A DNA stretch of 64,000 bases from assembly GCA_963719645.1 (NCBI GenBank), contig CAVRCT010000001.1, positions 124,001 through 188,000 of the forward strand, written 5' to 3'. Positions 36,495 to 43,664 of this stretch are shown here, in pieces. A program made the translations under genes and the position numbers. This DNA comes from CAVRCT01 sp963719645. GTDB taxonomy: Bacteria > Pseudomonadota > Gammaproteobacteria > DSM-16500. How positions within the stretch are numbered: position 1 is the stretch's first letter; the number at the start of each line of letters is the position of its first letter. Under the pieces are notes generated by a model that was given only the letters and a program-made list of their open reading frames with translations, was not told where the DNA came from and made no database searches.

Positions 36495-36947
36495 ATGAAA
36501 CATATAGAAATTTTTACAGACGGTGCTTGTCGCGGAAATCCTGGACCCGGTGGTTGGGGTGTTTTGTTGCGTTATGGCAAACATGAAAAAACACTTTACG
36601 GTGCCGATGCATTGACCACGAACAATCGCATGGAATTAACCGCTGCTATTCAAGCATTGTTTAGCTTAAAAGAACCCTGCAAAATCGATTTATATACCGA
36701 CTCACAATACGTCCAAAAAGGCATTGCAGAATGGATCCATGCGTGGAAAAAAAAGCAATGGAAAAAAGCAGACAATAAGCCCATTAAAAACGTTGATTTA
36801 TGGCAAGCCTTGGATCAAGAAGTCAGTCGGCATCACGTGACGTGGCATTGGGTCAGGGGACACAGTGGACATCCTGAAAATGAATTAGCGGATGCTTTAG
36901 CAAATCAAGCGATCGATGAGTGGTTGATCGCTCAAAAAATTAAGTAG
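36495..36947 (+). CDS. rnhA: Ribonuclease HI
   Basis: Degrades the RNA strand of RNA-DNA hybrids. Catalytic residues are visible: D in IEIFTDGACRGNPGPGGWG (about residue 9), E in NNRMELTAAIQ (about 47), D in LYTDSQYV (about 69), and H/D in VRGHSGHPENELADALAN (about 122-134). Length 150 residues is normal. The frame extends upstream to 36447 inside the methyltransferase gene, but the conserved N-terminus MKHIEIFTDG gives the start at 36495. Located between the methyltransferase and dnaQ genes, all on one strand with gaps of 4 and 7 bases. Confidence 0.95.
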   Translation: MKHIEIFTDGACRGNPGPGGWGVLLRYGKHEKTLYGADALTTNNRMELTAAIQALFSLKEPCKIDLYTDSQYVQKGIAEWIHAWKKKQWKKADNKPIKNVDLWQALDQEVSRHHVTWHWVRGHSGHPENELADALANQAIDEWLIAQKIK

Positions 36948-36954
36948 GAATGTT

Positions 36955-37665
36955 ATGCGCCAAATTATTCTCGACGTTGAAACAACCGGTCTGCAAACCA
37001 CAGAAGGTCATCGCATTATCGAAGTGGGTTGTGTTGAATTGATCAATCGCAAATTCACCCAGAAACAATTCCATCAGTATATCAATCCGAATCGAGACAT
37101 TGAGGAGGGCGCATTGGCGGTGCATGGTATTACCCAAGAATTTTTACAGGGTAAGCCTTTTTTTGCAGATATTGTGAATGAGTTATTTGAATTTATCCAA
37201 GGTGCAGAATTGATTATTCACAATGCGCCTTTTGACGTGGGTTTTTTGAATTATGAATTTGGCTTAGCGAAGAAAAATTGGAAAGTCGATGAATATTGTC
37301 GCGTCATTGATACGCTAGTCATTGCGCGGCAATTGCATGTAGGACAACGCAATGGTTTAGATGCTTTATGTAAACGTTACGGTATTGATAATTCGCAGCG
37401 TGAGCTCCACGGCGCGTTGTTAGATGCGCATTTACTGGCGCAAGTTTATTTAGCCATGACGGGTGGGCAAGGCAGTTTATTCGATGAAGTGCAGCCGATT
37501 GAAGCGGCGGCCGAGCAGCAGGCGAGAGTTGCAAGACGGAAAAAATCCGTGCAGCGTGATTTAATTGTCATGCCTGCGACCGTGGAAGAATTAATGTCGC
37601 ATGAGGAAAAATTGCAAAAGATGGCTGCAAAAGGGAAGTGTGTTTGGTTGGAAGAGAAGTTTTGA
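36955..37665 (+). CDS. dnaQ: DNA polymerase III epsilon subunit (proofreading exonuclease)
   Basis: 3'-5' exonuclease of the replicative polymerase. The DEDDh motifs are present: IILDVETTGL (about residue 5), HNAPFDVGFL (about 88) and HGALLDAHLLAQVYL (about 152). The C-terminal tail (about 180-236), which in relatives binds the polymerase alpha subunit, is present. Total length 236, near the usual 240. It is the third gene of a co-directional set with the methyltransferase and rnhA genes, whereas in E. coli rnhA and dnaQ are divergent. It has a good ribosome-binding site, AGGAATGTT. The 470-bp palindrome begins 25 bases after its stop. Confidence 0.94.
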   Translation: MRQIILDVETTGLQTTEGHRIIEVGCVELINRKFTQKQFHQYINPNRDIEEGALAVHGITQEFLQGKPFFADIVNELFEFIQGAELIIHNAPFDVGFLNYEFGLAKKNWKVDEYCRVIDTLVIARQLHVGQRNGLDALCKRYGIDNSQRELHGALLDAHLLAQVYLAMTGGQGSLFDEVQPIEAAAEQQARVARRKKSVQRDLIVMPATVEELMSHEEKLQKMAAKGKCVWLEEKF

Positions 37666-37689
37666 TGTTAAACATCTCCTGCTTAAAAT

Positions 37690-38161
37690 GGCGTTGTTGC
37701 GTCATTCAACGTATTGCTTAGAACGCCTTCCCCTTCAGGGCATAGGCGTCAAGCTGAGGAAATTTTGTTTAGAATGCTATCACTTTATAGAGGTTGCTTA
37801 AGTATCTACATAAGCCTCCGCTGTGTCGTCCTGGAAAATATGACGTCAACGTGTTTTAACCGTAGCGAGGGTACTCGCACGGAATATTTATTCAGGATCC
37901 ACTTGAGTATCATCAATCCATATACATTCAGGAATGAGCTCTTCGTTCATGGATCCTGAATAAATCTTACGCGCTACTACGACAACTGCGGTCAAATGAT
38001 TTGGGCGTAAGATTTTTCAGGACGACACAGCGGAGGCTTATGTAGATACTTAAGCAACCTCTATAGAGTGATAGCATTCTAAGCAAAATTACCTTAGCTT
38101 GACGCCTATGCCCTGAAGGGGAAGGCGTTCCAAGCACTTCTGTGAATGACGCAACAACGCC
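37690..38161. mobile_element. 472-bp layered palindrome with IS903-like ends; contains family D copy 2
   Basis: Ends GGCGTTGTTGCGTCATTC / GAATGACGCAACAACGCC are flanked by GCTTAAAAT at 37681-37689 and 38162-38170, a 9-bp direct repeat. Moving inward on each side come CGCCTTCCCCTTCAGGGCAT, then TAGGCGTCAAGCT with AATTTTG, then GCTATCACTTTATAGAGG, then TTGCTTAAGTATCTACATAA, then the family D core (37820-38035) with inner pair ATTTATTCAGGATCCAC / GTGGATCCTGAATAAAT. No protein-like frame is seen. A smaller hairpin follows at 38178-38212 (GTCGTCCCGCGCGGCGTTTA...). Confidence 0.85.
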
Positions 38162-38242
38162 GCTTAAAATGGGGTGTCGTCCCGCGCGGCGTTTAGCGCG
38201 GGACAACACAGCGGAGGCTTATGTAGATCTAAATACCTTAAA

Positions 38243-38923
38243 CTAATTTCGATTATTACCGCTCAATGCCCCTAACAAAATCAATAAATTTTGGAACAAC
38301 ATTAAAATATCTAAAAACAAACTAATGGTTGCCATAATATAATTGCTTTCGCCGTTATTAATAATGCGACTCGTATCATACATCATCAACAAAGCGGAAA
38401 GAAAAACCAGCATGGCTGAAATGGTTAATTGCATCGCAGGCATTTTAAAGAAAAAATTAGCAAGACTTGCAACGATACAAACCACTAATCCAATCATTAA
38501 AAACTTACCCCAATGACTGAGGTCTTTTTTCGTGACCAGCAAATAAGCCGAGGATAAGAAAAACGTCAGTCCGGTTCCTGCCAATGCCGTTAAAATTAAC
38601 TGACCACCATTGGTGTAACCACGAATAAACATGCTTAACAGGGGGCCCATTGAATAACCCATGCAACCTGTAAATGCAAAAATAGAAAGAATTCCCCAAG
38701 CGCTATTCCGTAATGCTGTCGTTAAAAACAGCAGCCCAAAGCCTGCCAAGAAAGTGAGTAAAAATCCACCCGTGCCAGTGATCGGGTGCGTCATACCATA
38801 TAACGCAGTCATTGCGCTAAATAAGAGTGTTAAGCTGAGTAACAAATAGGTATTTCGTAAAACAGAATGTGTGCTTAAAACGGAACCATCGCGGCGAGAA
38901 ATAACTGTTTCATTCATTGGCAT
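38243..38923 (-). CDS. BAX-inhibitor-1 / YccA family membrane protein
   Basis: 226-residue inner-membrane protein with seven hydrophobic spans from about residue 24 to the C-terminus. The pattern (TYLLLSLTLLFSAMTALYG, LTALAGTGLTFFLSSAYLLV, YDTSRIINNGESNYIMATIS) fits the UPF0005 BI-1 family, in which bacterial YccA modulates FtsH proteolysis and other members conduct calcium. The conserved YDTSRII with its aspartate is present near residue 180. It has the usual length. It is transcribed alone, with the repeat-filled gap downstream and tRNA-Ser upstream on the other strand. The ATG at 38923 has AGGAGTT upstream. Confidence 0.9.
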   Translation of the reverse strand: MPMNETVISRRDGSVLSTHSVLRNTYLLLSLTLLFSAMTALYGMTHPITGTGGFLLTFLAGFGLLFLTTALRNSAWGILSIFAFTGCMGYSMGPLLSMFIRGYTNGGQLILTALAGTGLTFFLSSAYLLVTKKDLSHWGKFLMIGLVVCIVASLANFFFKMPAMQLTISAMLVFLSALLMMYDTSRIINNGESNYIMATISLFLDILMLFQNLLILLGALSGNNRN

Positions 38924-39076
38924 AAGAACTCCTGCAATTTAAAATGTTTCTGAAGTATATACCAATTGCACTTTAAAATGCGAATTTAAAGATGAGAAAG
39001 CGCCATTCTCCAATGAGTAAAGATCGCTAATTTCTTGTTCAAAATGAATGTTTTTTTATTTTTAATTATTTACTTG

Positions 39077-39106
39077 TTGAATGGAGCCGCGAAATAGCGT
39101 TACTAT
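39077..39106 (+). promoter_or_regulatory. Candidate promoter upstream of tRNA-Ser
   Basis: TTGAAT (39077-39082), 18-base spacer, TACTAT (39101-39106), about 105 bases before the tRNA. Confidence 0.45.
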
Positions 39107-39142
39107 GTGTGGCACAAAAAACGGGCTTAGGGATGGTACTTG

Positions 39143-39188
39143 TTACACCTCAAGATGTGATTGTTAAAAATCGCATCTTGAGGTGTAA
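39143..39188. terminator. 15-bp inverted repeat between promoter and tRNA-Ser
   Basis: TTACACCTCAAGATG and its complement CATCTTGAGGTGTAA enclose a 16-base AT-rich loop. There is no T-run directly after it, so it may be a processing or attenuation hairpin rather than a classic terminator. Confidence 0.4.
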
Positions 39189-39211
39189 TGCGTATGTAAC
39201 GTTTTATTGCA

Positions 39212-39302
<91 letters not shown>

Positions 39303-39334
39303 ATACTAAAATGAATTTGCGTGCGGGGTACAAG

Positions 39335-39994
39335 TTGATTAAGGTTTTATTGGTTGATGATCATGAGTTAGTACGCCTAGGCATTAAGCGCTTATTGCAA
39401 GATATTAACGGCATGAAAGTCGTTGGTGAAGTCAGCAGTGGTGAAGAAGCCATTCGGTTAGCGAAAGAGTTGCTTCCTGATGTTGTTTTAATGGATGTGC
39501 AAATGCCTGGCATTGGCGGCCTTGAAGCAACACGCAAAATGATTCGTCATAATCCTGATTTAAAAATTCTTGCGTTAACAGTCTGTGACGATGAACCCTA
39601 CCCATCCCGTTTGTTGCAAGCTGGCGCGGCAGGTTATATCACCAAAGGCTGCGACCCTGATGAAATGATTCGTGCCATTCGCACGGTGCATTCGGGACAA
39701 CGCTATATCAGTTCTGAGATTGCCCAACAACTTGCTTTAAAGCGTTTTGCCAAAGACGAAGATTCTCCGCTGGATATTTTATCCGAGCGTGAATTGCAAA
39801 TCATGTTGATGATCACCAGCGGCCAAAAAGTGCAGGAAATTTCTGAGAAACTTTGCCTAAGCCCAAAAACCGTCAACAGTTATCGCTATCGTATTTTTGA
39901 AAAATTAACTATTAATAGCGATGTCGAATTAACATTATTAGCCATTCGAATAGGACTGGTTGAAGGTCATAAATCGCCTTCTGAAGAAGCTTGA
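39335..39994 (+). CDS. uvrY: Two-component response regulator UvrY/GacA/LetA
   Basis: LuxR/NarL-family response regulator that, with a BarA/LetS-type sensor, drives small-RNA control of the growth-phase switch; in Legionella the ortholog LetA controls transmission traits. The receiver domain has VLLVDDHELVR, phospho-acceptor D in VVLMDVQMPGIGGLEA (about residue 53) and K in AGYITKG; the helix-turn-helix has LSERELQIMLMITSGQKV and LSPKTVNSYRYRIFEKL. Near-identical motif order to E. coli UvrY. I choose the TTG at 39335 because the protein then begins (M)IKVLLVDDHEL; the ATG at 39311 would add eight residues. It lies 32 bases after tRNA-Ser. In other genomes uvrC follows directly, but here repeats intervene. 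Confidence 0.9.
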   Translation: MIKVLLVDDHELVRLGIKRLLQDINGMKVVGEVSSGEEAIRLAKELLPDVVLMDVQMPGIGGLEATRKMIRHNPDLKILALTVCDDEPYPSRLLQAGAAGYITKGCDPDEMIRAIRTVHSGQRYISSEIAQQLALKRFAKDEDSPLDILSERELQIMLMITSGQKVQEISEKLCLSPKTVNSYRYRIFEKLTINSDVELTLLAIRIGLVEGHKSPSEEA

Positions 39995-40011
39995 GTTTTC
40001 GTCATTTTATA

Positions 40012-40285
40012 CAAATCCCCCTTGTTCCCAATGGCACTAGCTTAAGAACTGTCGTCCCGGAATTTACTGGCGCTTAATGAGCGCTTTTTGCGAATTTAGC
40101 GCCAGTTAATGTCCGGGATCCATTTTGCTTAAAGCATATAAGTTAAAAGCAAGAGGGCGATAAATTGAAGATGGATCCCGGACATTAAGTAGCTCTAAAC
40201 GAGCAAAAGGCGCTCGTTAAGAGCTACTAAATTCCGGGACGACAGTTCTTAAGCTAGTGCCATTGCCCCTTGTTCCCCCTTTGAA
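40012..40285. repeat. Family E left arm interrupted by a family A element
   Basis: Left arm CAAATCCCCCTTGTTCC, then the family A copy at 40029-40265, then CCCCTTGTTCCCCCTTTGAA, again with CCCCTTGTTCC on both sides. The right part of family E is absent; a family B element starts at 40288 instead. Confidence 0.88.
40029..40265. repeat. Family A cruciform repeat, copy 4
   Basis: Near-identical to the copy at 31056-31292 in sequence, orientation and flanks, so the two probably spread as one composite with family E. Confidence 0.93.
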
Positions 40286-40287
40286 AA

Positions 40288-40425
40288 GGCGTTGTTGCCT
40301 GTCATTGCGAGGAGCGTTTTTTGCGACGAAGCAATCCAGTTTTTAATCCTTAAGTCTAAAACTGGATTGCTTCGTCGCAAAAAACGCTCCTCGCAATGAC
40401 GGTGCGAGAATTACTCAACAACGCC
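40288..40425. repeat. Family B palindrome with IS903-like ends
   Basis: Starts GGCGTTGTTGC, ends CTCAACAACGCC, enclosing the GTCATTGCGAGGAGCG...AAGCAATCCAG palindrome. The flanking nonamers (CTTTGAAAA and ATTGTAAAC) do not match, so any target duplication has been lost. Confidence 0.88.
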
Positions 40426-40426
40426 A

Positions 40427-40454
40427 TTGTAAACACACCCTAAGGTACTATAAT
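40427..40454 (+). promoter_or_regulatory. Candidate sigma-70 promoter for uvrC
   Basis: TTGTAA (40427-40432), 16-base spacer, TATAAT (40449-40454), 37 bases before the uvrC ATG. The -35 starts two bases beyond the edge of the family B element, which separates uvrC from uvrY. Confidence 0.6.
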
Positions 40455-40490
40455 AAATAAACAAAGACTCAATTTTTCAATGGTACGCCA

Positions 40491-42311
40491 ATGCAAGACA
40501 TAAAATCCTTCCTCGCAAGCTTGCCCAATCAACCCGGTGTTTACCAAATGCTGGGTGAAAAAGGGGAGATTTTATATGTCGGCAAAGCACGTAATTTAAA
40601 AAAGCGCTTATCCAGTTATTTCTCGCAAAAACAACAAGATGTGAAAACCCATGCCTTATTAAAACATGTGGTCGATATTGGTATTACCATTACCCATTCA
40701 GAAAATGAAGCGCTGTTGCTGGAATGCAATTTAATTAAAAAACACCAGCCTCATTACAATATTTTATTCCGTGATGACAAAAGTTATCCTTACATTTGGA
40801 TTAGTCAACAACACACGTATCCGCGCATCAGTTTATATCGCGGCCAACGTAAACCCGGTGAATTATTTTTTGGTCCTTATCCCAACACACTGGCTGTGCG
40901 CGAAACCATTCATCTGATCGAAAAAATTTTTAAATTACGCAGTTGCAGCGATAATTTTTTTGCATTGCGTAAAAGACCCTGTTTGCAATATCAAATTGGA
41001 CGATGCACAGGACCTTGTGTTGGGCTAATCACACCCGATGAGTATGAACAACATGTGCGGCATGCCGTGTTATTTTTGCAAGGTAAAAATCAAGAAATCA
41101 TGGCGGAATTAAATAAATTAATGGAGCAGGCGGCCACTAACTTGAATTTTGAAGTGGCGGCGCAATACCGTGATCAAATTGCAAAGTTACGCGAAATTCA
41201 AGCGAAACAATATGTCAGTGCAGCTTCCGGCGATGCGGATGTGATTGGCTTGTCCATTCATGCGGGGATTATTTGTATTCAATTATTAACTATTCGCGGC
41301 GGCAGAGTCTTGGGCAGTCGTTCGTATTTTTCACAAACGCAACTGGTTGTGGATGAGCAAGAAATTGTTTCTTCTTTTATCCAGCAACATTATTTGAGTG
41401 AAAATTATGATGCGAATGATATGCCAAAAGAAATTATTTCAATGATGCCACTGGCGGAAGAAGAATGGTTGGCCAGTGTACTCAGTTCTCACGCACAACA
41501 TAAAGTAGTGTTTGCAGCGCATGTGCGCGGTGAACGAAAGAAATGGTTAGAAATAGCAAACAAGAGTGCGCATCAATCGGTTATCAGTCAATTATTGAAT
41601 AAAGCAAATATGCATGAACGCCTACTTGCGCTGCAAGCGTTATTGGGTTTCACAACCTTGCCGCAGCATATCGAATGTTTTGATATTAGTCATAGCATGG
41701 GAGAGGCGACGGTTGGATCGTGTGTCGTATTTAATGTCAATGGCCCGGATAAAAGCGCTTATCGACGGTTTAATATTCAACACGTGACGCCCGGAGATGA
41801 TGTCGGTGCCATGCGCCAAGCCTTAAGCCGTCGCTATAAACGGTTGATGACTGAAGAAGCAAGGTTGCCAGATATTTTATTGATTGATGGAGGAGTTGCT
41901 CAATTAAATGCAGCCAAAGAAGTGTTAGCTGAATTAGCGATTGATAGTATTTTTTTAATCAGTGTCGCCAAAGGCGTGACGCGCAAACCGGGTTTAGAAA
42001 CATTGCATTTTGTCGATCGTCCGCCTCTGCATGTCGAATCCGATTCACTGGCGTTGCATTTGATTCAACAAATTCGCGATGAAGCACATCGCTTTGCAAT
42101 TACCGGACACCGCTTGCGTCGTGATAAAACACGGCGGACTTCGACGTTAGAAGCGATCCCTGGAATTGGTGCGAAAAGAAGACGGGATTTATTGCGTTAC
42201 TTCGGTGGTATTCAATCTATAAATCGTGCTAGTCTTGAGGAATTAATGAAAGTGCCAGGGATTAGTCAGTCATTAGCACAACGAATTTTCGACGCATTAC
42301 ATGGGGTTTAA
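40491..42311 (+). CDS. uvrC: Excinuclease ABC subunit C
   Basis: Nuclease subunit of nucleotide excision repair that makes both incisions around a lesion. The GIY-YIG domain opens with LPNQPGVYQMLGEKGEILYVG (first 30 residues); the cysteine-containing region RPCLQYQIGRCTGPC lies near 163; the UVR segment follows near 205-235; the RNase H-like C-terminal nuclease has ECFDISHSMGEATVGSCV (about 400) and LLIDGGVAQLNAA (about 463); two helix-hairpin-helix motifs end the protein (IPGIGAKRRRDLL, VPGISQSLAQRI). Length 606, as in relatives. pgsA follows after 3 bases. Confidence 0.96.
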   Translation: MQDIKSFLASLPNQPGVYQMLGEKGEILYVGKARNLKKRLSSYFSQKQQDVKTHALLKHVVDIGITITHSENEALLLECNLIKKHQPHYNILFRDDKSYPYIWISQQHTYPRISLYRGQRKPGELFFGPYPNTLAVRETIHLIEKIFKLRSCSDNFFALRKRPCLQYQIGRCTGPCVGLITPDEYEQHVRHAVLFLQGKNQEIMAELNKLMEQAATNLNFEVAAQYRDQIAKLREIQAKQYVSAASGDADVIGLSIHAGIICIQLLTIRGGRVLGSRSYFSQTQLVVDEQEIVSSFIQQHYLSENYDANDMPKEIISMMPLAEEEWLASVLSSHAQHKVVFAAHVRGERKKWLEIANKSAHQSVISQLLNKANMHERLLALQALLGFTTLPQHIECFDISHSMGEATVGSCVVFNVNGPDKSAYRRFNIQHVTPGDDVGAMRQALSRRYKRLMTEEARLPDILLIDGGVAQLNAAKEVLAELAIDSIFLISVAKGVTRKPGLETLHFVDRPPLHVESDSLALHLIQQIRDEAHRFAITGHRLRRDKTRRTSTLEAIPGIGAKRRRDLLRYFGGIQSINRASLEELMKVPGISQSLAQRIFDALHGV

Positions 42312-42314
42312 ACA

Positions 42315-42920
42315 GTGTTTAATTTACCTAATATTCTTACATTTATTCGGATATTAGTGATTCCGTTTTTAGTCATTTTATTTTACATACCTTTCAAATG
42401 GGGGCATCTTGCTGCGGCCATTCTCTTTGGTCTCGCGGGACTGACCGATTGGTTAGATGGTTATCTTGCCCGCACGCTGCATCTTTCAACCCGACTCGGC
42501 GCTTTTTTGGATCCTGTCGCGGATAAAATGCTGGTTTGCATCGTGTTGGTGTTGATTGTCGGTGAACCACAATTTCAATTTATCAGTTTATTGTCGAACG
42601 GCAACTTGAATGTGTATGCGATGCCAGTGGCTGTTATTACAATTCCCGCCGCAATCATTGTCAGCCGTGAAATTATTGTGTCTGCCTTGCGTGAATGGAT
42701 GGCGGAAGTGGGTAAGCGCACCAGTGTGGCGGTGAGTCGCTTAGGCAAAATCAAAACAGCCATCCAAATGATTGCCTTATTTATCTTGTTATATTGTGGT
42801 GCGACAACCCCTTCGTTTGTGGTGATTGTGGGTTATTTGCTGCTGTATATCGCTGCATTTTTAACGATGTGGTCGATGTTGATTTACCTCAAGACGGCTT
42901 GGCCTGAGTTGAAAGAATAA
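42315..42920 (+). CDS. pgsA: CDP-diacylglycerol-glycerol-3-phosphate 3-phosphatidyltransferase
   Basis: Makes phosphatidylglycerol-phosphate in the inner membrane. The CDP-alcohol phosphotransferase signature D-G-x2-A-R-x8-G-x3-D-x3-D is present as WLDGYLARTLHLSTRLGAFLDPVADKM (described in parts: DGYLAR near residue 48, LGAFLDPVADK near 60). Four or five membrane spans, 201 residues. The start is a GTG at 42315, three bases after the uvrC stop, giving the conserved MFNLPNILTFIRI N-terminus. uvrC-pgsA-tRNA is a common arrangement in gammaproteobacteria. Confidence 0.94.
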   Translation: MFNLPNILTFIRILVIPFLVILFYIPFKWGHLAAAILFGLAGLTDWLDGYLARTLHLSTRLGAFLDPVADKMLVCIVLVLIVGEPQFQFISLLSNGNLNVYAMPVAVITIPAAIIVSREIIVSALREWMAEVGKRTSVAVSRLGKIKTAIQMIALFILLYCGATTPSFVVIVGYLLLYIAAFLTMWSMLIYLKTAWPELKE

Positions 42921-42945
42921 ATTCCCCAAAATCAAAATTTTTCTC

Positions 42946-42973
42946 TTGACTATACAAAGTCCTTCGATAGAAT
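42946..42973 (+). promoter_or_regulatory. Sigma-70 promoter of the tRNA cluster
   Basis: TTGACT (42946-42951), 16-base spacer, TAGAAT (42968-42973), about 28 bases before tRNA-Gly and followed by a GAGCGCC discriminator-like stretch typical of stable-RNA promoters. Confidence 0.7.
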
Positions 42974-43001
42974 GAGCGCCTATTGTTGAATGACGTAATG
43001 T

Positions 43002-43077
<76 letters not shown>

Positions 43078-43088
43078 AAGTTTGTAAG

Positions 43089-43105
43089 CCTCAGTAAAAC
43101 TGAGG
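43089..43105. terminator. Small hairpin between tRNA-Gly and tRNA-Cys
   Basis: CCTCAGT, loop AAA, ACTGAGG, followed by ATTTTCTGTTT. Possibly a weak terminator or a processing hairpin in the tRNA transcript. Confidence 0.45.
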
Positions 43106-43123
43106 ATTTTCTGTTTAGATATT

Positions 43124-43194
43124 GGCTGGGTGGCAGAGTGGTTATGCAGCGGCCTGCAAAGCCGTGGACGCCGGTTCGATTCCGACCTCAGCCT
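43124..43194 (+). tRNA. tRNA-Cys (anticodon GCA)
   Basis: GGCTGGG pairs with CTCAGCC (one G-T pair); discriminator T at 43194. Anticodon loop CCTGCAAAG gives GCA. The 3' CCA is not encoded (TATTA follows), unlike the Gly, Leu and Ser tRNAs here, so it must be added by the CCA-adding enzyme. Confidence 0.94.
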
Positions 43195-43207
43195 ATTATG
43201 ATTGTAT

Positions 43208-43296
43208 GCCCGGGTGGCGGAATAGGTAGACGCAAGGGACTTAAAATCCCTCGGGGGGCAACTCCCGTGCCAGTTCGATTCTGGCCTCGGGCACCA
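43208..43296 (+). tRNA. tRNA-Leu (anticodon TAA)
   Basis: GCCCGGG pairs with CTCGGGC; discriminator A and encoded CCA. Anticodon loop ACTTAAAAT gives TAA. The long variable arm (CGGGGGGCAACTCCCG) is typical of tRNA-Leu. Confidence 0.96.
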
Positions 43297-43340
43297 TTTT
43301 TCTTCAGTGATTTTCTCAAATTTATCTGATGAGCTCTAGT

Positions 43341-43664
43341 ATGACCTTCGTCGTGACAGAACAATGTATCCGCTGTAAATACACAGATTGCGTGGAAGTC
43401 TGTCCAGTGGATTGCTTTTATGAAGGCCCTAACTTTTTAGTGATTAATCCAGATGAATGTATCGATTGTGCGTTGTGCGAACCAGAATGTCCGGTGAATG
43501 CTATTTATGCCGAAGATGAATTACCCGAACAACAAAAACACTATTTGCAATTAAATAAAGAGCTTGCCGACAGTTGGCCTAACATTAATCGTAAAAAAGC
43601 GGCGCCTACTGATGCAGATCAATGGGCAAATGTACCTGATAAATTAAAGCACCTTGAAAAATAA
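43341..43664 (+). CDS. fdxA: 7Fe ferredoxin FdxA
   Basis: Small electron carrier with a 3Fe-4S and a 4Fe-4S cluster. The first cluster region reads CIRCKYTDCVEVCPVDCFYEG and the second CIDCALCEPECPVNAI (given in parts); spacing and the extended C-terminus match the FdxA class of about 107 residues. With the ATG at 43341 it begins MTFVVTEQC as is usual; the open frame extends four codons further to 43329. Its TAA overlaps the ATG of the iron-sulfur helicase gene (TAATG), implying translational coupling. Confidence 0.92.
   Translation: MTFVVTEQCIRCKYTDCVEVCPVDCFYEGPNFLVINPDECIDCALCEPECPVNAIYAEDELPEQQKHYLQLNKELADSWPNINRKKAAPTDADQWANVPDKLKHLEK

Noticed and set aside
37714..38209. Open frames of 80 or so codons on both strands
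   Set aside because: They are made of palindromic repeat sequence, and the same peptides recur wherever the repeat occurs (13712-13912, 46163-46665).
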